DNA of 25,482 nt from Hyphomicrobiales bacterium (GCA_015494375.1 WGBL01000213.1:1-25482), one strand, 5' to 3'; positions 7,654 through 15,615 are shown, counted from the first letter of the stretch. Notes: generated by a model from the letters alone, not told the origin. A program made the numbers and translations.

Positions 7654-9081
7654 CTAGGCCGCGCATTGATCGGCGGTTTGTCCAAGCCCGTGCCCAGGCC
7701 CCAGCCCCAATCCTAGCCCCAGCGCCTCGCACGCCAGGCGGTTGGCGAGGCGGATGTCATAGAGCCGCTCGGCCTTGCGGCGACTGGCGGCCGCCATTGC
7801 GGCGATGAGGTCGGGGCGCTTGAGCACCTGGGCCATGGCACGCGCAAGTGCGCGCGGATCACCCGCCGGCACCAGGTGGCCGTTCACCCCCTCATCGACC
7901 GCCTCGCGCAAGCCTCGCACATCACTCACAATGAGCGGGCGGGCAACGGCTAGGGCCTGCAGCGCGACGTCGTCGGTGCCCGGCGCATGCGCCGGCAGCA
8001 CCACGACATGGGCTTGCGCAAGTGCCTCGGCGAGCCCCATCTGTGGCGCAAGCATCTCCACCGGCGAGCCGAAGGCGGCAAGCGCCTCGCGCGCAATGGC
8101 ATCGCCCTCGCTCCCGTCTGGGCCATAGAGCCGCCATCTGGCGCGCGCCCCTCGGGCGGCAACGAGGCGCGCGGCCTCGAAATAGGTGGCAACCCCCTTG
8201 GCGCGCTCGAGGGGGGCCGCCATCAGAAAGGCAAGGCCCTCGGCGATATCGGGCAACGGCAACTCGCGAACGCGGGCGAGATCGATGCCCGCGCCCCCCA
8301 CCACATGCACCGCAAGTTGGCGCGGCAAGATGCCGGCGCGTGCCAGAGCCTCGGTATCATCGGCGTTGTAGAAGATCGCCGCATGGCTGCGCGCGAGCGC
8401 CAGCCGGTAGAGCCGCCGCAAGGTCTGGTTTCGCACCCGCGCCATGAAGCCCCGCCTGGCGCCCGCGCCCATCTCGAGCAGGACGCGGTCGATCAGCGCA
8501 ACCACGCGGCGCGCCCCAATCATCCGCCCTGCAAGCCCGGCATAGACCGCCCCTTCGAGCTCAAGGCCAAGCAGCGTGCCAAGGCCCCCCGCGCGCAGCA
8601 AACGGGCGAGCAGCGCCAGTGAGCGCACCTGTGCACCCGGCTCGAAACCACGGCCCTGAAGCGGCACCTGATGCACACGAGCGCCGAGCTGCCGGAGGGC
8701 GCGGGCCTCGCCGCCGGCACCAAACGGGGCGAAGCAATCAACCGCCACACCCTCCTCGGCGAGTGCCCGGATGAGACCGCCGGCGAGCGGCTCGATGGCG
8801 CCCGGATTGGCCGCGATAATGCCGAGCGCACCCGCGCCCGTGCGGCTGCGCCCTGCCGGCGCGCGCCGTCGCTCCGTTCGCTCTTGTCCGATCTGCGCCT
8901 GCACCGCCTGTTGGGAGCCCGCCGGTCGCGCCCATTCGCCCTCTTGCCGCCCGGCCTGTGCCCGCTCGGCCTGCCCCGGCGCACCGTGGCGGACCGCTTC
9001 TCGTGCATGACTTGCTTCTCGCGCATCGGACACCTGCCGGCCGCCATCGAGCCTCGCGTATCGCCCCGCACCGTGCTTCAC
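7654..9081 (-). CDS. GT4-like glycosyltransferase with unusual N-terminal extension
   Basis: The recognisable part starts near residue 84 (GALGIIAANPGAIEPLAGGLIRALAEEG). It has a GT-B N-domain, then the GT4 C-domain: GGAGIDLARV, FLMAAPLERAKGVATYFEAARLV, RWRLYGPDG and the final ALAVARPLIVSDVRGLREAVDEGVNGHLVPAGDP. By family and context it should add a sugar from a nucleotide donor to a lipid-linked surface-glycan intermediate. I choose the GTG at 9079-9081, which overlaps the TGA of the upstream dehydratase as GTGA, the usual translational-coupling arrangement; this gives 475 residues. The frame is open further to 9195. Two oddities: residues 1-83 are Arg/Gln/Gly-rich without family resemblance, and the EX7E motif region reads APGTDDVALQALA, so the second glutamate is Gln and the first is not acidic. 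It may be divergent, or partly decayed. Confidence 0.8.
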   Translation of the reverse strand: MKHGAGRYARLDGGRQVSDAREASHAREAVRHGAPGQAERAQAGRQEGEWARPAGSQQAVQAQIGQERTERRRAPAGRSRTGAGALGIIAANPGAIEPLAGGLIRALAEEGVAVDCFAPFGAGGEARALRQLGARVHQVPLQGRGFEPGAQVRSLALLARLLRAGGLGTLLGLELEGAVYAGLAGRMIGARRVVALIDRVLLEMGAGARRGFMARVRNQTLRRLYRLALARSHAAIFYNADDTEALARAGILPRQLAVHVVGGAGIDLARVRELPLPDIAEGLAFLMAAPLERAKGVATYFEAARLVAARGARARWRLYGPDGSEGDAIAREALAAFGSPVEMLAPQMGLAEALAQAHVVVLPAHAPGTDDVALQALAVARPLIVSDVRGLREAVDEGVNGHLVPAGDPRALARAMAQVLKRPDLIAAMAAASRRKAERLYDIRLANRLACEALGLGLGLGPGHGLGQTADQCAA

Positions 9082-11138
9082 TTGATGCCCTCCCGGCCGA
9101 TCGCCCCGAAGGCCTCGGCCCCATTGGATGGCGCTCGCATTGGCGATGCACTTGACGACGCTGCGGGAGCCCACTCGGGCGCGCCCTCGAGCCATTTGGC
9201 CTCAACCGTGGCCCCGCCGCCGTTCTCCGGGCGATAGCCGTCGATGGTCTCGGCCAGCACTGCGCGAATTGATGCCGCCTCACCCGTCTTCATGGTCTCC
9301 TCCAGCCGCGAAAGCGCATCATCCAGTTGTTGGCGCGAAAGCAAGGGCTCATTGCTTTGCAGAATTCGCGGATGCGAGGTCTCTTGGGCGTCCTCGCCAA
9401 TCAGCAGCTCCTCATAAAGCTTCTCGCCCCGGCGCAGCCCGGTATAGACGATCTCGATATCGCCATTGGGATTGTCTTCATCGCGCACTTCGCGGCCCAT
9501 CAAACGAATCATCGAGCGTGCAAGATCGTCTATTTTGACCGGCTTGCCCATATCAAGAACGAAGACTTCACCACCTTTTGCCATCGCCCCGGCCTGAATG
9601 ACGAGCTGGGCCGCGTCGGGAATGGACATGAAATAGCGGGTGATCTCCGGATGGGTGACGGTTACCGGGCCGCCCTGGGCGATCTGCTTGCGAAAGCGGC
9701 CGACGACCGAGCCCGAGGAATCGAGCACATTGCCAAAGCGCACCATTGTGAAGATGCAATCGCCCGGCTCCTCTGCCGCCAGCGCCTGCAGGACGAGCTC
9801 GGCCAGGCGCTTGCTCGCCCCCATGACGCTTGTCGGGCGCACCGCCTTGTCGGTCGAGACGAGCACAAACCGCTCGACGCCGCACGAGCGCGCCACATTG
9901 GCGAATGCGCGCGTGGCAAATGTGTTGTTGCGCAACCCCGCTATGGGATTGAGCTCCACCATGGGTACATGCTTGTAGGCGGCGGCATGATAGACGGTGG
10001 CAACGCCATGGACCTCGATCGTGCGGGCGACGAGGTCGCAATCGCCCACCGAGCCGAGCACCGCCACGACCCGCCCCTCCCGGCCGAGGCTGCTCGCAAG
10101 CAGCTCCTGCTCGATCGTATAGAGCGCGGCTTCCGAGATATCGAAGAGAATGAGTTTTTCAGGCCCAAGCCCGACGAGTTGCCGTGTGAGCTCGGAGCCG
10201 ATGGAGCCGCCCGCCCCCGTCACCATCACCACCTTGCCGGCGACCGCCCTGCGCATGAGCCGCTCGTTCGGCGGAATCGGCTCGCGGCCAAGCAGGTCGT
10301 CGGCATCGATATGGCGCAGATCGCTGACCGCCACCCGCCCCGTGGCGATATCGAGCATGGCGGGCAACGTCTTGACCACCACGCGAAAGGCCTCGAGCCG
10401 GCGGATGATGGTGCGGCGGCGGCGGCGCGAGACGTTGGGAAGCGCCAGCAACACCTCCTCGACGTGATTGCGCCGCACGAGCTTGGCGATCTTGTGGGGC
10501 CGGTAGACCTTGAGGCCCGCGAGGTTCTGCCCCCAGAGAGAGGGGTCCTCGTCGATGAAGCCGATGAGCTCATAATCGGGGCTCGCCTTGAGCGCCTCGG
10601 CGAGCTGCACGCCGGTGCGCCCGGCGCCGTAGATGACAGCGGTGGTGGGTGCGCCGTCTGTGTGAAGCCTGGAGAGGTCGGCGGGCAAGAGATCGCGCAG
10701 GAACCAGCCGGCGAGCTGCCGGCTGCCCCAGACGAGCACCATCGAAAAAATGCCGTACATGATTATGGTCGAGCGCGGCAGAAGGCCCGGGATGGCTGCG
10801 AGCAGCACGAGGAGCGCCCAGATGGTGACCGCAAGGCCGACGGCGAGTATGATCCGCCGGGCGCCGGCGGGCCCGATATAGCGCGTGACCAGGCGGTAAA
10901 GGCCGAGGGTGTTGAAGGTGATCACGCCGATGAGGGGCGCCGCGCCGAGGAGCAAGGCGAATTCAACCGTGGGCGGCACATAAAAGGTGCTCAGCCTGAG
11001 TGAGAACCCCGCCCAGAGCGCCAACGAAAGCAGCAAGAAATCGTTGATGATAAGAAGGGCGCGTTTGGGGCCACGCGGCAACTCGAGAAGCCGCTGGCGC
11101 CAGCCGGCGGGGGCGGGTCGGGCGTTGGTCTTGGCCAT
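9078..11138 (-). CDS. NDP-sugar 4,6-dehydratase, WbpM/CapD/FlaA1-long family
   Basis: The 686-residue inner-membrane enzyme has an N-terminal block of four helices (about 25-150) and a first Rossmann domain with GAGRTG (171-176). The catalytic extended-SDR domain starts at TGAGGSIG (307-314). The catalytic set is S428 (VSTDKAV) with M439 and K443 (SVMGASK), that is, the altered SMK triad known for WbpM-type UDP-GlcNAc C6-dehydratases in place of SYK. HAAAYKHVP (384-392) and RFGNVLDSSGSV are further signatures. The family makes a 4-keto-6-deoxy sugar nucleotide that feeds QuiNAc, FucNAc or bacillosamine branches of O-antigen or capsule synthesis. The last 30 residues are low complexity (AASSSASP). 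Its stop overlaps the start of the glycosyltransferase, which shows an operon. The ATG is at 11136-11138, with no strong ribosome site seen. Confidence 0.95.
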   Translation of the reverse strand: MAKTNARPAPAGWRQRLLELPRGPKRALLIINDFLLLSLALWAGFSLRLSTFYVPPTVEFALLLGAAPLIGVITFNTLGLYRLVTRYIGPAGARRIILAVGLAVTIWALLVLLAAIPGLLPRSTIIMYGIFSMVLVWGSRQLAGWFLRDLLPADLSRLHTDGAPTTAVIYGAGRTGVQLAEALKASPDYELIGFIDEDPSLWGQNLAGLKVYRPHKIAKLVRRNHVEEVLLALPNVSRRRRRTIIRRLEAFRVVVKTLPAMLDIATGRVAVSDLRHIDADDLLGREPIPPNERLMRRAVAGKVVMVTGAGGSIGSELTRQLVGLGPEKLILFDISEAALYTIEQELLASSLGREGRVVAVLGSVGDCDLVARTIEVHGVATVYHAAAYKHVPMVELNPIAGLRNNTFATRAFANVARSCGVERFVLVSTDKAVRPTSVMGASKRLAELVLQALAAEEPGDCIFTMVRFGNVLDSSGSVVGRFRKQIAQGGPVTVTHPEITRYFMSIPDAAQLVIQAGAMAKGGEVFVLDMGKPVKIDDLARSMIRLMGREVRDEDNPNGDIEIVYTGLRRGEKLYEELLIGEDAQETSHPRILQSNEPLLSRQQLDDALSRLEETMKTGEAASIRAVLAETIDGYRPENGGGATVEAKWLEGAPEWAPAASSSASPMRAPSNGAEAFGAIGREGIK

Positions 11139-11582
11139 GGGCGTCTTTGTTCCACTCGGTTCCGCTCGCTGGCGTGTCTTTTCTGCTCACTCAAGCAACG
11201 TCCGCCGCTCGACGCACAAAACGCATAATCCTCGCCCCCGCATAATCCTTGCCCCCAAGGCCCCATATCAACACCGCGCACACCACCCTGGGAAGGGCGT
11301 GTTCCAGCTCTCCTGTCGCGATCTCACAATAAGAGCGAATAGGTGCAGCTGGCCCGTAGCCAACAAAACAAACAACAAAGAGCGCAACAACAAGCGCCCT
11401 GCAGCAGGGCGCTGACGCGGGCCCCGGCCGCTCACCGGGGACGGCTGCCAGGGTGGCGCACCTGCACCGGCCGGAGCGCCCTGGTCCGCGACGGCATTAC
11501 CGCGCCCGTCTCTCGGCGCACCCGAGGCCGCTGGGGCCGCTGGGCCCGCTTTCTTTAAGCCTGAGGGCTGCAGGCCGGCCGA
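11139..11582. other. Spacer between the dehydratase gene and the thioredoxin gene
   Basis: No gene is supported in these 444 bases. The right half holds GC-rich imperfect palindromes, and a terminator-like hairpin lies at 11393-11413. Near 11220-11260 the motif CGCATAATCCTYGCCCCC occurs twice in a row. The promoter of the polysaccharide operon should lie in the left part, but I found no convincing -35/-10 pair. Confidence 0.4.
11379..11413 (-). terminator. Rho-independent-like terminator downstream of the thioredoxin gene
   Basis: A perfect 9-bp stem (AGCGCCCTG 11393-11401 / CAGGGCGCT 11405-11413) has a 3-base loop. Read on the minus strand it is followed by a T-rich tract (TTGTTGTTGCGCTCTTTG). 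It lies about 170 bases after the stop of the soxW-like gene. The T tract is interrupted, so strength is uncertain. Confidence 0.45.
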
Positions 11583-12215
11583 CTACCAGAGCTCGACCTT
11601 CTTGCCCTCGGCCCTGAGCCGGTCGGCATACTCGCTCAACCAGCGCTGGAACCTTGGCTCGGTCTTGTAGCCGCCCGTGTGCACATAGACAAAGGTCGAG
11701 CGAAAGTGGAACGGCTTCCAATAGCCCGTGAGCCGCCAGGCCTCGATCTCGGCACCGCTCTTGCCTTCCTCGACCAATACATCCTTGGTGAAAAACGAAA
11801 GCGTCGGCGTGAAGTTGACGCGCCAGCGGCGCGCGAGCGCCCGCTCCTCCATCGTCTTGCCATCGAAATCGGTCACCTCGCGGGCACCATAGAGATCGAG
11901 TTGCAACACCAGATAATTGTTCTTGATATAATTGACGACCTCTGGAATTCGCAGGTTGACACGATGCATCTCGCGACAGTAGGGGCAGCCGTTCTGCTCC
12001 CAAATGATGGCGAGACTCTTGCCTGCTTCGACCGCCTCTTTGAGATCCTCGCGGAGGTCGAGGAACGACTGGTGGAACCAGGGCTGGGTGTAAAGGCCGT
12101 TGTCGCCCTTGACGGGCTCGGGCAGTCGGTCCGTTGCGGCCTGACTCTTGGGCATGCCGGCAATGGCAAAAAGCGCTGCCGAGCCGATGACGAGGTTTCT
12201 GCGTGAGATATGCAT
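11583..12215 (-). CDS. Tat-exported thioredoxin-fold protein, SoxW-like
   Basis: The ATG at 12213-12215 is preceded by a strong GGGAGG 7 bases upstream, which fixes the start although the frame is open to 12326; the product is 210 residues. The N-terminus (SRRNLVIGSAALFAIAGM) is a twin-arginine-type signal ending near QAA (residues 25-27), so the mature protein is expected in the periplasm. The redox motif is C77-P-Y-C80 within WEQNGCPYCREMH, followed by NLRIPEVVNYIKNNYLVLQLDLYG and a cis-proline strand (FTPTLSFF), all typical of a thioredoxin fold. The closest named type is SoxW, a periplasmic thioredoxin associated with thiosulfate oxidation, but no sox genes are in this window, so a general thiol-reducing role is equally possible. 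It is divergent from a small Cys-rich gene, which may be a substrate by proximity; that is inference. Confidence 0.85.
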   Translation of the reverse strand: MHISRRNLVIGSAALFAIAGMPKSQAATDRLPEPVKGDNGLYTQPWFHQSFLDLREDLKEAVEAGKSLAIIWEQNGCPYCREMHRVNLRIPEVVNYIKNNYLVLQLDLYGAREVTDFDGKTMEERALARRWRVNFTPTLSFFTKDVLVEEGKSGAEIEAWRLTGYWKPFHFRSTFVYVHTGGYKTEPRFQRWLSEYADRLRAEGKKVELW

Positions 12216-12632
12216 GGGTCGACCTCCCTGGCCAGCGTTCAGACGGCGTTCATCTCGCCAAGTGTAGCATTGTTTGCCAAGTTGCAAAATTCCCCTGATT
12301 CGCTGTTTCACGGGGCGCGCAATCACGAATGCGCCACCGGGCGAGTGGGTGATGCGGCGATGTCATGCGGCAATGCAATGAGGCGATGTGATGCCGCCTT
12401 TCGATGCGGCGATGATGGGGCATCGACATGGCAATGATGCGGCGGGGCAGTTGATGGCCTCGAGAAAGCGGAATGCGCCTATCACCTGAAAGGCGGAGAG
12501 AACGCGTAAGGTCGTCCGAAGGCGGAGAGAACGCGTAAGGATGTCCGCTTGCCCTGCTGATGCAGTCTGTTCTTGATGGGGACGCGTACACAACCACACC
12601 TTGCACGCACACGGCCGGCGCGGAGGGCATGA
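12216..12632. other. Divergent promoter region between soxW-like gene and Cys-rich gene
   Basis: These 417 bases contain no supported gene. From about 12350 to 12445 GATGCGGC/GATGATG-type motifs recur irregularly, and at 12490-12547 there is a 29-bp tandem duplication. Promoters for both flanking genes must lie here. For the minus-strand gene TACACT (around 12259-12264) is a possible -10, but its -35 is poor. Confidence 0.4.
12490..12547. repeat. 29-bp tandem duplication upstream of the Cys-rich gene
   Basis: Units 12490-12518 and 12519-12547 match at 27 of 29 positions and share AAGGCGGAGAGAACGCGTAA. They sit 85-143 bases upstream of the start of the small Cys-rich gene, in its promoter region, and each contains one ACGCGT palindrome. 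Confidence 0.9.
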
Positions 12633-12869
12633 ATGACATCACGACGTAGATTCTGGATCGCTCTGGCCGGGCTCGCGATATTTGGGCTCGCTGGCTATGC
12701 CTTCCTTGATTGCGCAACCCTTGCGCGGGCGGGCAGTGGCGCATGTCGCGCCCGCTGTAAGGAGGCCTATGCCCGCTGCTACAAGGCCACCGGCGGCAAC
12801 CGCCAGATCTGCGATGCCCGCCTCGCGCGCTGTCTCGAGGGTTGCCTCAGGCGCTACCGCATCGATTAG
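12633..12869 (+). CDS. Small Cys-rich exported or anchored protein with mirror-symmetric cysteines
   Basis: The ATG is preceded by GGAGGG with 5 bases spacing, one of the best ribosome sites in the window, which supports a real gene of 78 codons. An N-terminal basic stretch (TSRRRF) and a hydrophobic helix (WIALAGLAIFGLAGYAFL, about 8-25) form a signal or anchor; C27 follows it but the context is not a clear lipobox. The rest carries cysteines at 38, 42, 49, 60, 67 and 71, that is C-X3-C-X6-C-X10-C-X6-C-X3-C, symmetric about the GGNR turn at 54-57. Both flanks are Arg/Ala/Leu-rich and helix-like, so a helical hairpin held by C38-C71, C42-C67 and C49-C60 is predicted. I do not recognise a family. 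The divergent neighbour is a periplasmic thioredoxin, so a redox link is conceivable. Confidence 0.72.
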   Translation: MTSRRRFWIALAGLAIFGLAGYAFLDCATLARAGSGACRARCKEAYARCYKATGGNRQICDARLARCLEGCLRRYRID

Positions 12870-12928
12870 GCCGCAAAATCAGCAAGCTCAAACATGCCGC
12901 CACAAATGGGGCGCCAGTAAAGGCCGGC

Positions 12929-12953
12929 TCCATACTCGGTCCATACTCCATAC
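12929..12953. repeat. Three copies of TCCATAC
   Basis: TCCATAC occurs at 12929-12935, 12940-12946 and 12947-12953 in the 120-base gap between the convergent stops of the Cys-rich gene and ccr. It is one more short local duplication and has no known function. Confidence 0.7.
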
Positions 12954-12989
12954 AAGGCGTCTCCAACAGTGCCGGCCCTTGCGCGCCGC

Positions 12990-14363
12990 TCAATCCCGGC
13001 CGGCCCCACTTGCGCTCGCCTCGATGGCGTCATCAAAGGTGCGAAGACCCGTGCGCGGCGCGCCCACGAGCACCGCCATATTCCCCGGCAGATGCTCGTT
13101 CTTCCACATCCGGGTGTGCGCCTTGGGGATCTGATCCCAGGGAAAGACCTCCGACATGCAAGGGTCGATCCGACGGTCGATCACGAGCTTGTTGGCCTGG
13201 CTCGCCTGCTTGAGATGGGCAAAATGCGAGCCCTGGATGCGCTTTTGGTGCATCCAGACATAGCGCGCGTCCATGGTGAGGTTGTAGCCCGTGGTGCCGG
13301 CGCAGATCACCACCATGCCGCCGCGCTTGACGACGAATGTCGAGACGGGGAAGGTCGCCTGGCCGGGATGCTCGAAAACGATATCGACATTGACGCCCTT
13401 GCCGGTGATGTCCCAGATCGCCTTGCCGAACTTGCGCACTTCGGCAAACCAGGCCTTGTAATCCTCGCTTCCCACCTGTGGCAGCGGCCCCCAGCAATTG
13501 AAGTTCTTGCGGTTGATCACGCCCTTGGCGCCGAGCTGGATGACATAGTCGCGCTTTTCATCATTGGAGATGACGCCGATGGCGTTGGCGCCGGCGGTCG
13601 CCGCGAGCTGGACGGCAAAGGAGCCGAGCCCGCCCGAGGCGCCCCAGACAAGCACGTTCTGGCCCGGTTTTAAGGTGTGCGGGCGGTGGCCGAAGAGCAT
13701 GCGATAGGCGGTCGCCAGGGTGAGGGTGTAGCAGGCGCTCTCCTCCCAAGTCAGATGCCTGGGGCGTGGCATGAGCTGCTGCGCCTGCACGCAGGTGAAC
13801 TGGGCAAAGGAGCCATCGGGCGTCTCATAGCCCCAGATGCGTTGAGAGGGCGAAAGCATCGGGTCGCCGCCGTTGCATTCCTCATCGTCGCCGTCGTCCT
13901 GATTGCAATGGACAACAACCTCGTCGCCCACCTTCCAGCGCTTCACTTTGCGCCCGACCGCCCAGACGATGCCGGCCGCATCGGAGCCCGCAATGTGATA
14001 GGGGTGCTTGTGTCCATCGAGCGGCGAGATGGGCTTGCCGAGCGCCGCCCAGATGCCGTTGTAGTTGACGCCCGCGGCCATGACGAAAACCAGCACCTCG
14101 TGGCTGTCGAGCTCCCAGGTGGGCACAACCTCGACCTGCATGGCCTCCTCGGGCGGGCCATGGCGCTCCTTGCGGATCGTCCAGGCATACATTTTCTTGG
14201 GCACATGGCCGAGTGGCGGAATCTCGCCGATCTCATAAAGCTCCTTGAGATCGTTCGATGCATTCGATGCATTAGATGCGATTCGTGACGCGGTCTCGGT
14301 CTGTGATGCGGCTTGCGCCTCGGCCCCGGCGGCCGGCCCTTCTGCGACAGCACCCTTGGCCAT
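12990..14363 (-). CDS. ccr: Crotonyl-CoA carboxylase/reductase
   Basis: This 457-residue zinc-free MDR-superfamily enzyme converts crotonyl-CoA, CO2 and NADPH to ethylmalonyl-CoA, the key step of the ethylmalonyl-CoA pathway for acetyl-CoA assimilation. Recognisable segments are ELYEIGEIPPLGHVPKKMYA (about 40-60), the active-site strand AAGVNYNGIWAALGKP (96-111) and the long Asp/Glu-rich loop CNQDDGDDEECNGGDPMLSPSQRIWGYETPDGSFAQF. They are followed by the NADPH Rossmann motif GASGGLGSFAVQLA (241-254), VDIVFEHPGQATFPVSTF and GSHFAHLKQA. These are diagnostic of Ccr rather than a plain enoyl reductase. The ATG is at 14361-14363, with GAGGAGAGG about 8 bases upstream. The N-terminal 35 residues are a low-complexity extension containing SNASNASN encoded by a 9-bp repeat. 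No other pathway gene is adjacent, so it is probably monocistronic. Confidence 0.97.
   Translation of the reverse strand: MAKGAVAEGPAAGAEAQAASQTETASRIASNASNASNDLKELYEIGEIPPLGHVPKKMYAWTIRKERHGPPEEAMQVEVVPTWELDSHEVLVFVMAAGVNYNGIWAALGKPISPLDGHKHPYHIAGSDAAGIVWAVGRKVKRWKVGDEVVVHCNQDDGDDEECNGGDPMLSPSQRIWGYETPDGSFAQFTCVQAQQLMPRPRHLTWEESACYTLTLATAYRMLFGHRPHTLKPGQNVLVWGASGGLGSFAVQLAATAGANAIGVISNDEKRDYVIQLGAKGVINRKNFNCWGPLPQVGSEDYKAWFAEVRKFGKAIWDITGKGVNVDIVFEHPGQATFPVSTFVVKRGGMVVICAGTTGYNLTMDARYVWMHQKRIQGSHFAHLKQASQANKLVIDRRIDPCMSEVFPWDQIPKAHTRMWKNEHLPGNMAVLVGAPRTGLRTFDDAIEASASGAGRD
14253..14279. repeat. 9-bp tandem repeat in the Ccr N-terminus
   Basis: Three 9-bp units (consensus ATTCGATGC) at 14253-14261, 14262-14270 and 14271-14279 encode the SNASNASN stretch ahead of the conserved Ccr domain. 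The unit length preserves the frame. Confidence 0.85.
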
Positions 14364-14533
14364 TGTGCTTGCCTCTCCTCATTCGAACCCGTCTCGCTCG
14401 GTCCCGGCTCGCCCGAGCCCGCCCGGCGGCGGCACCCGGCGCGTGTCGGTGGCCTGCTGCTTCACTCCTTTCCTACTTTAGAGCCGAGTTCAAGCGCTTT
14501 TTGTGCGTTGCAGCATCAGCAATTCGGCCAAGT

Positions 14534-14547
14534 GGCGCCATGGCGCC
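14534..14547. promoter_or_regulatory. Perfect 14-bp palindrome between ccr and the epimerase gene
   Basis: GGCGCCATGGCGCC reads identically on both strands, in the 247-base gap upstream of ccr (start 14363) and downstream of the epimerase stop (14611). It could be an operator for ccr or part of a weak terminator; there is no T-run next to it. It could also be chance in GC-rich DNA. Confidence 0.25.
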
Positions 14548-14610
14548 GCCGCATTCCGCGGACAGGTGGCAAGAGGGGGCGGCGCTCGGCCCGGCTGGTC
14601 GCTGGTTTAC

Positions 14611-15615
14611 CTACCCCACCTCAAAGCCATGGGCATAGGGGTCGCGCTCGTCGATGAAGATGGTGTTGAGGCCGGTCATGCGCGCCCAGCCGGTGATGCT
14701 CGGGACAATCGCCGGCCGGCCACCGACCTCGGTCTCGGCAACCACGCGGCCCGTAAAGAGCGAGCCGATGATCGATTCGTGCACGAAGGTCTCACCCACC
14801 CTAAGCCGGCCGCGCGCATGCCATTGCGCCATGCGCGCCGAGGTGCCGGTGCCGCAGGGGCTGCGATCAATCGCCCGCGAGCCATAATAGACGGCGTTGC
14901 GCGCATCCGCCTTGGGGTTCTGTGGCCGGCCCGTCCAGAGCACATGGGTGAGGCCTTCGATCGTGGAGTCCTCGGGGTGGACGAACGCCCCCAACTCGTT
15001 GAGGGCGGCGCGCAGCCGCGGGCTCCAGGTGAGCAGATCCTGAACGCTCACATCGGCGAGGTCGGACCACGCTTCCTGCGGGTCGACAATGGCATAGAAG
15101 TTGCCGCCATAGGCGACATCGACGGTGATCTCGCCGAGCCCCTCGACCTCCGCCACAAGCCCTTGTGCGGCGACGAACGACGGCACATTGGTGATCGTCA
15201 CACTTTCCACATGGGGGCCTTCCTGCTCATATTGGGCGACCACCCGGCCGGCGGGCGTATCGAGCCGCAGGCGGCCGGGCTCGGCGGGGCGCACCAGGCC
15301 GTGCTCGATGGCAAATGTGACCGTGCCGATGGTGCCATGGCCACACATCGGCAGGCAGCCCGTGGTCTCGACGTAGAGCACACCAATATCGCAATCGTCG
15401 CGCGTCGGCGGGTAGAGTAGGGCGCCCGACATCATGTCGTGGCCGCGCGGCTCGAACATGAGACCGCGGCGGATCCAGTCGTACTCGGCAAGAAAGTGCT
15501 GGCGCCGCTCGCTCATGGTGCGGCCTTCGAGTGGTGGCACGCCGCCCGCAACGAGCCGCACCGGGTTTCCGCACGTATGGCCGTCGATGCAAAAGAACGT
15601 ATGCCGCGCCTGCAT
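14611..15615 (-). CDS. Proline racemase family, probable 4-hydroxyproline 2-epimerase
   Basis: The 334-residue product has both catalytic cysteines of a two-base, cofactor-independent racemase: C91 in PMCGHGTIG and C254 in DRSPCGTGTSA. Having Cys at both sites argues for an epimerase or racemase and against trans-3-hydroxyproline dehydratases, which carry Thr at the second site. FFCIDGHTCGNPVRLV at the N-terminus, FEPRGHDMMSGALLYPP, VAYGGNFYAIVD and the C-terminal VPSITGWARMTGLNTIF are family features, the latter closest to 4-hydroxyproline epimerases. The start is the ATG at 15613-15615, because AGGAG lies 7 bases upstream; the frame could begin at a TTG at 15633, which lies across that site. 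Other hydroxyproline catabolism genes are not in the window. Confidence 0.9.
   Translation of the reverse strand: MQARHTFFCIDGHTCGNPVRLVAGGVPPLEGRTMSERRQHFLAEYDWIRRGLMFEPRGHDMMSGALLYPPTRDDCDIGVLYVETTGCLPMCGHGTIGTVTFAIEHGLVRPAEPGRLRLDTPAGRVVAQYEQEGPHVESVTITNVPSFVAAQGLVAEVEGLGEITVDVAYGGNFYAIVDPQEAWSDLADVSVQDLLTWSPRLRAALNELGAFVHPEDSTIEGLTHVLWTGRPQNPKADARNAVYYGSRAIDRSPCGTGTSARMAQWHARGRLRVGETFVHESIIGSLFTGRVVAETEVGGRPAIVPSITGWARMTGLNTIFIDERDPYAHGFEVG

Noticed and set aside
9327..11003. Plus-strand open frame of 558 codons opposite the dehydratase
   Set aside because: It is an antisense shadow of an unambiguous WbpM-type gene with no domain signatures.
12250..12744. Minus-strand 164-codon frame overlapping the Cys-rich gene
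   Set aside because: It is composed of repeat translation and antisense sequence with no family features; the plus-strand gene has the strong ribosome site.
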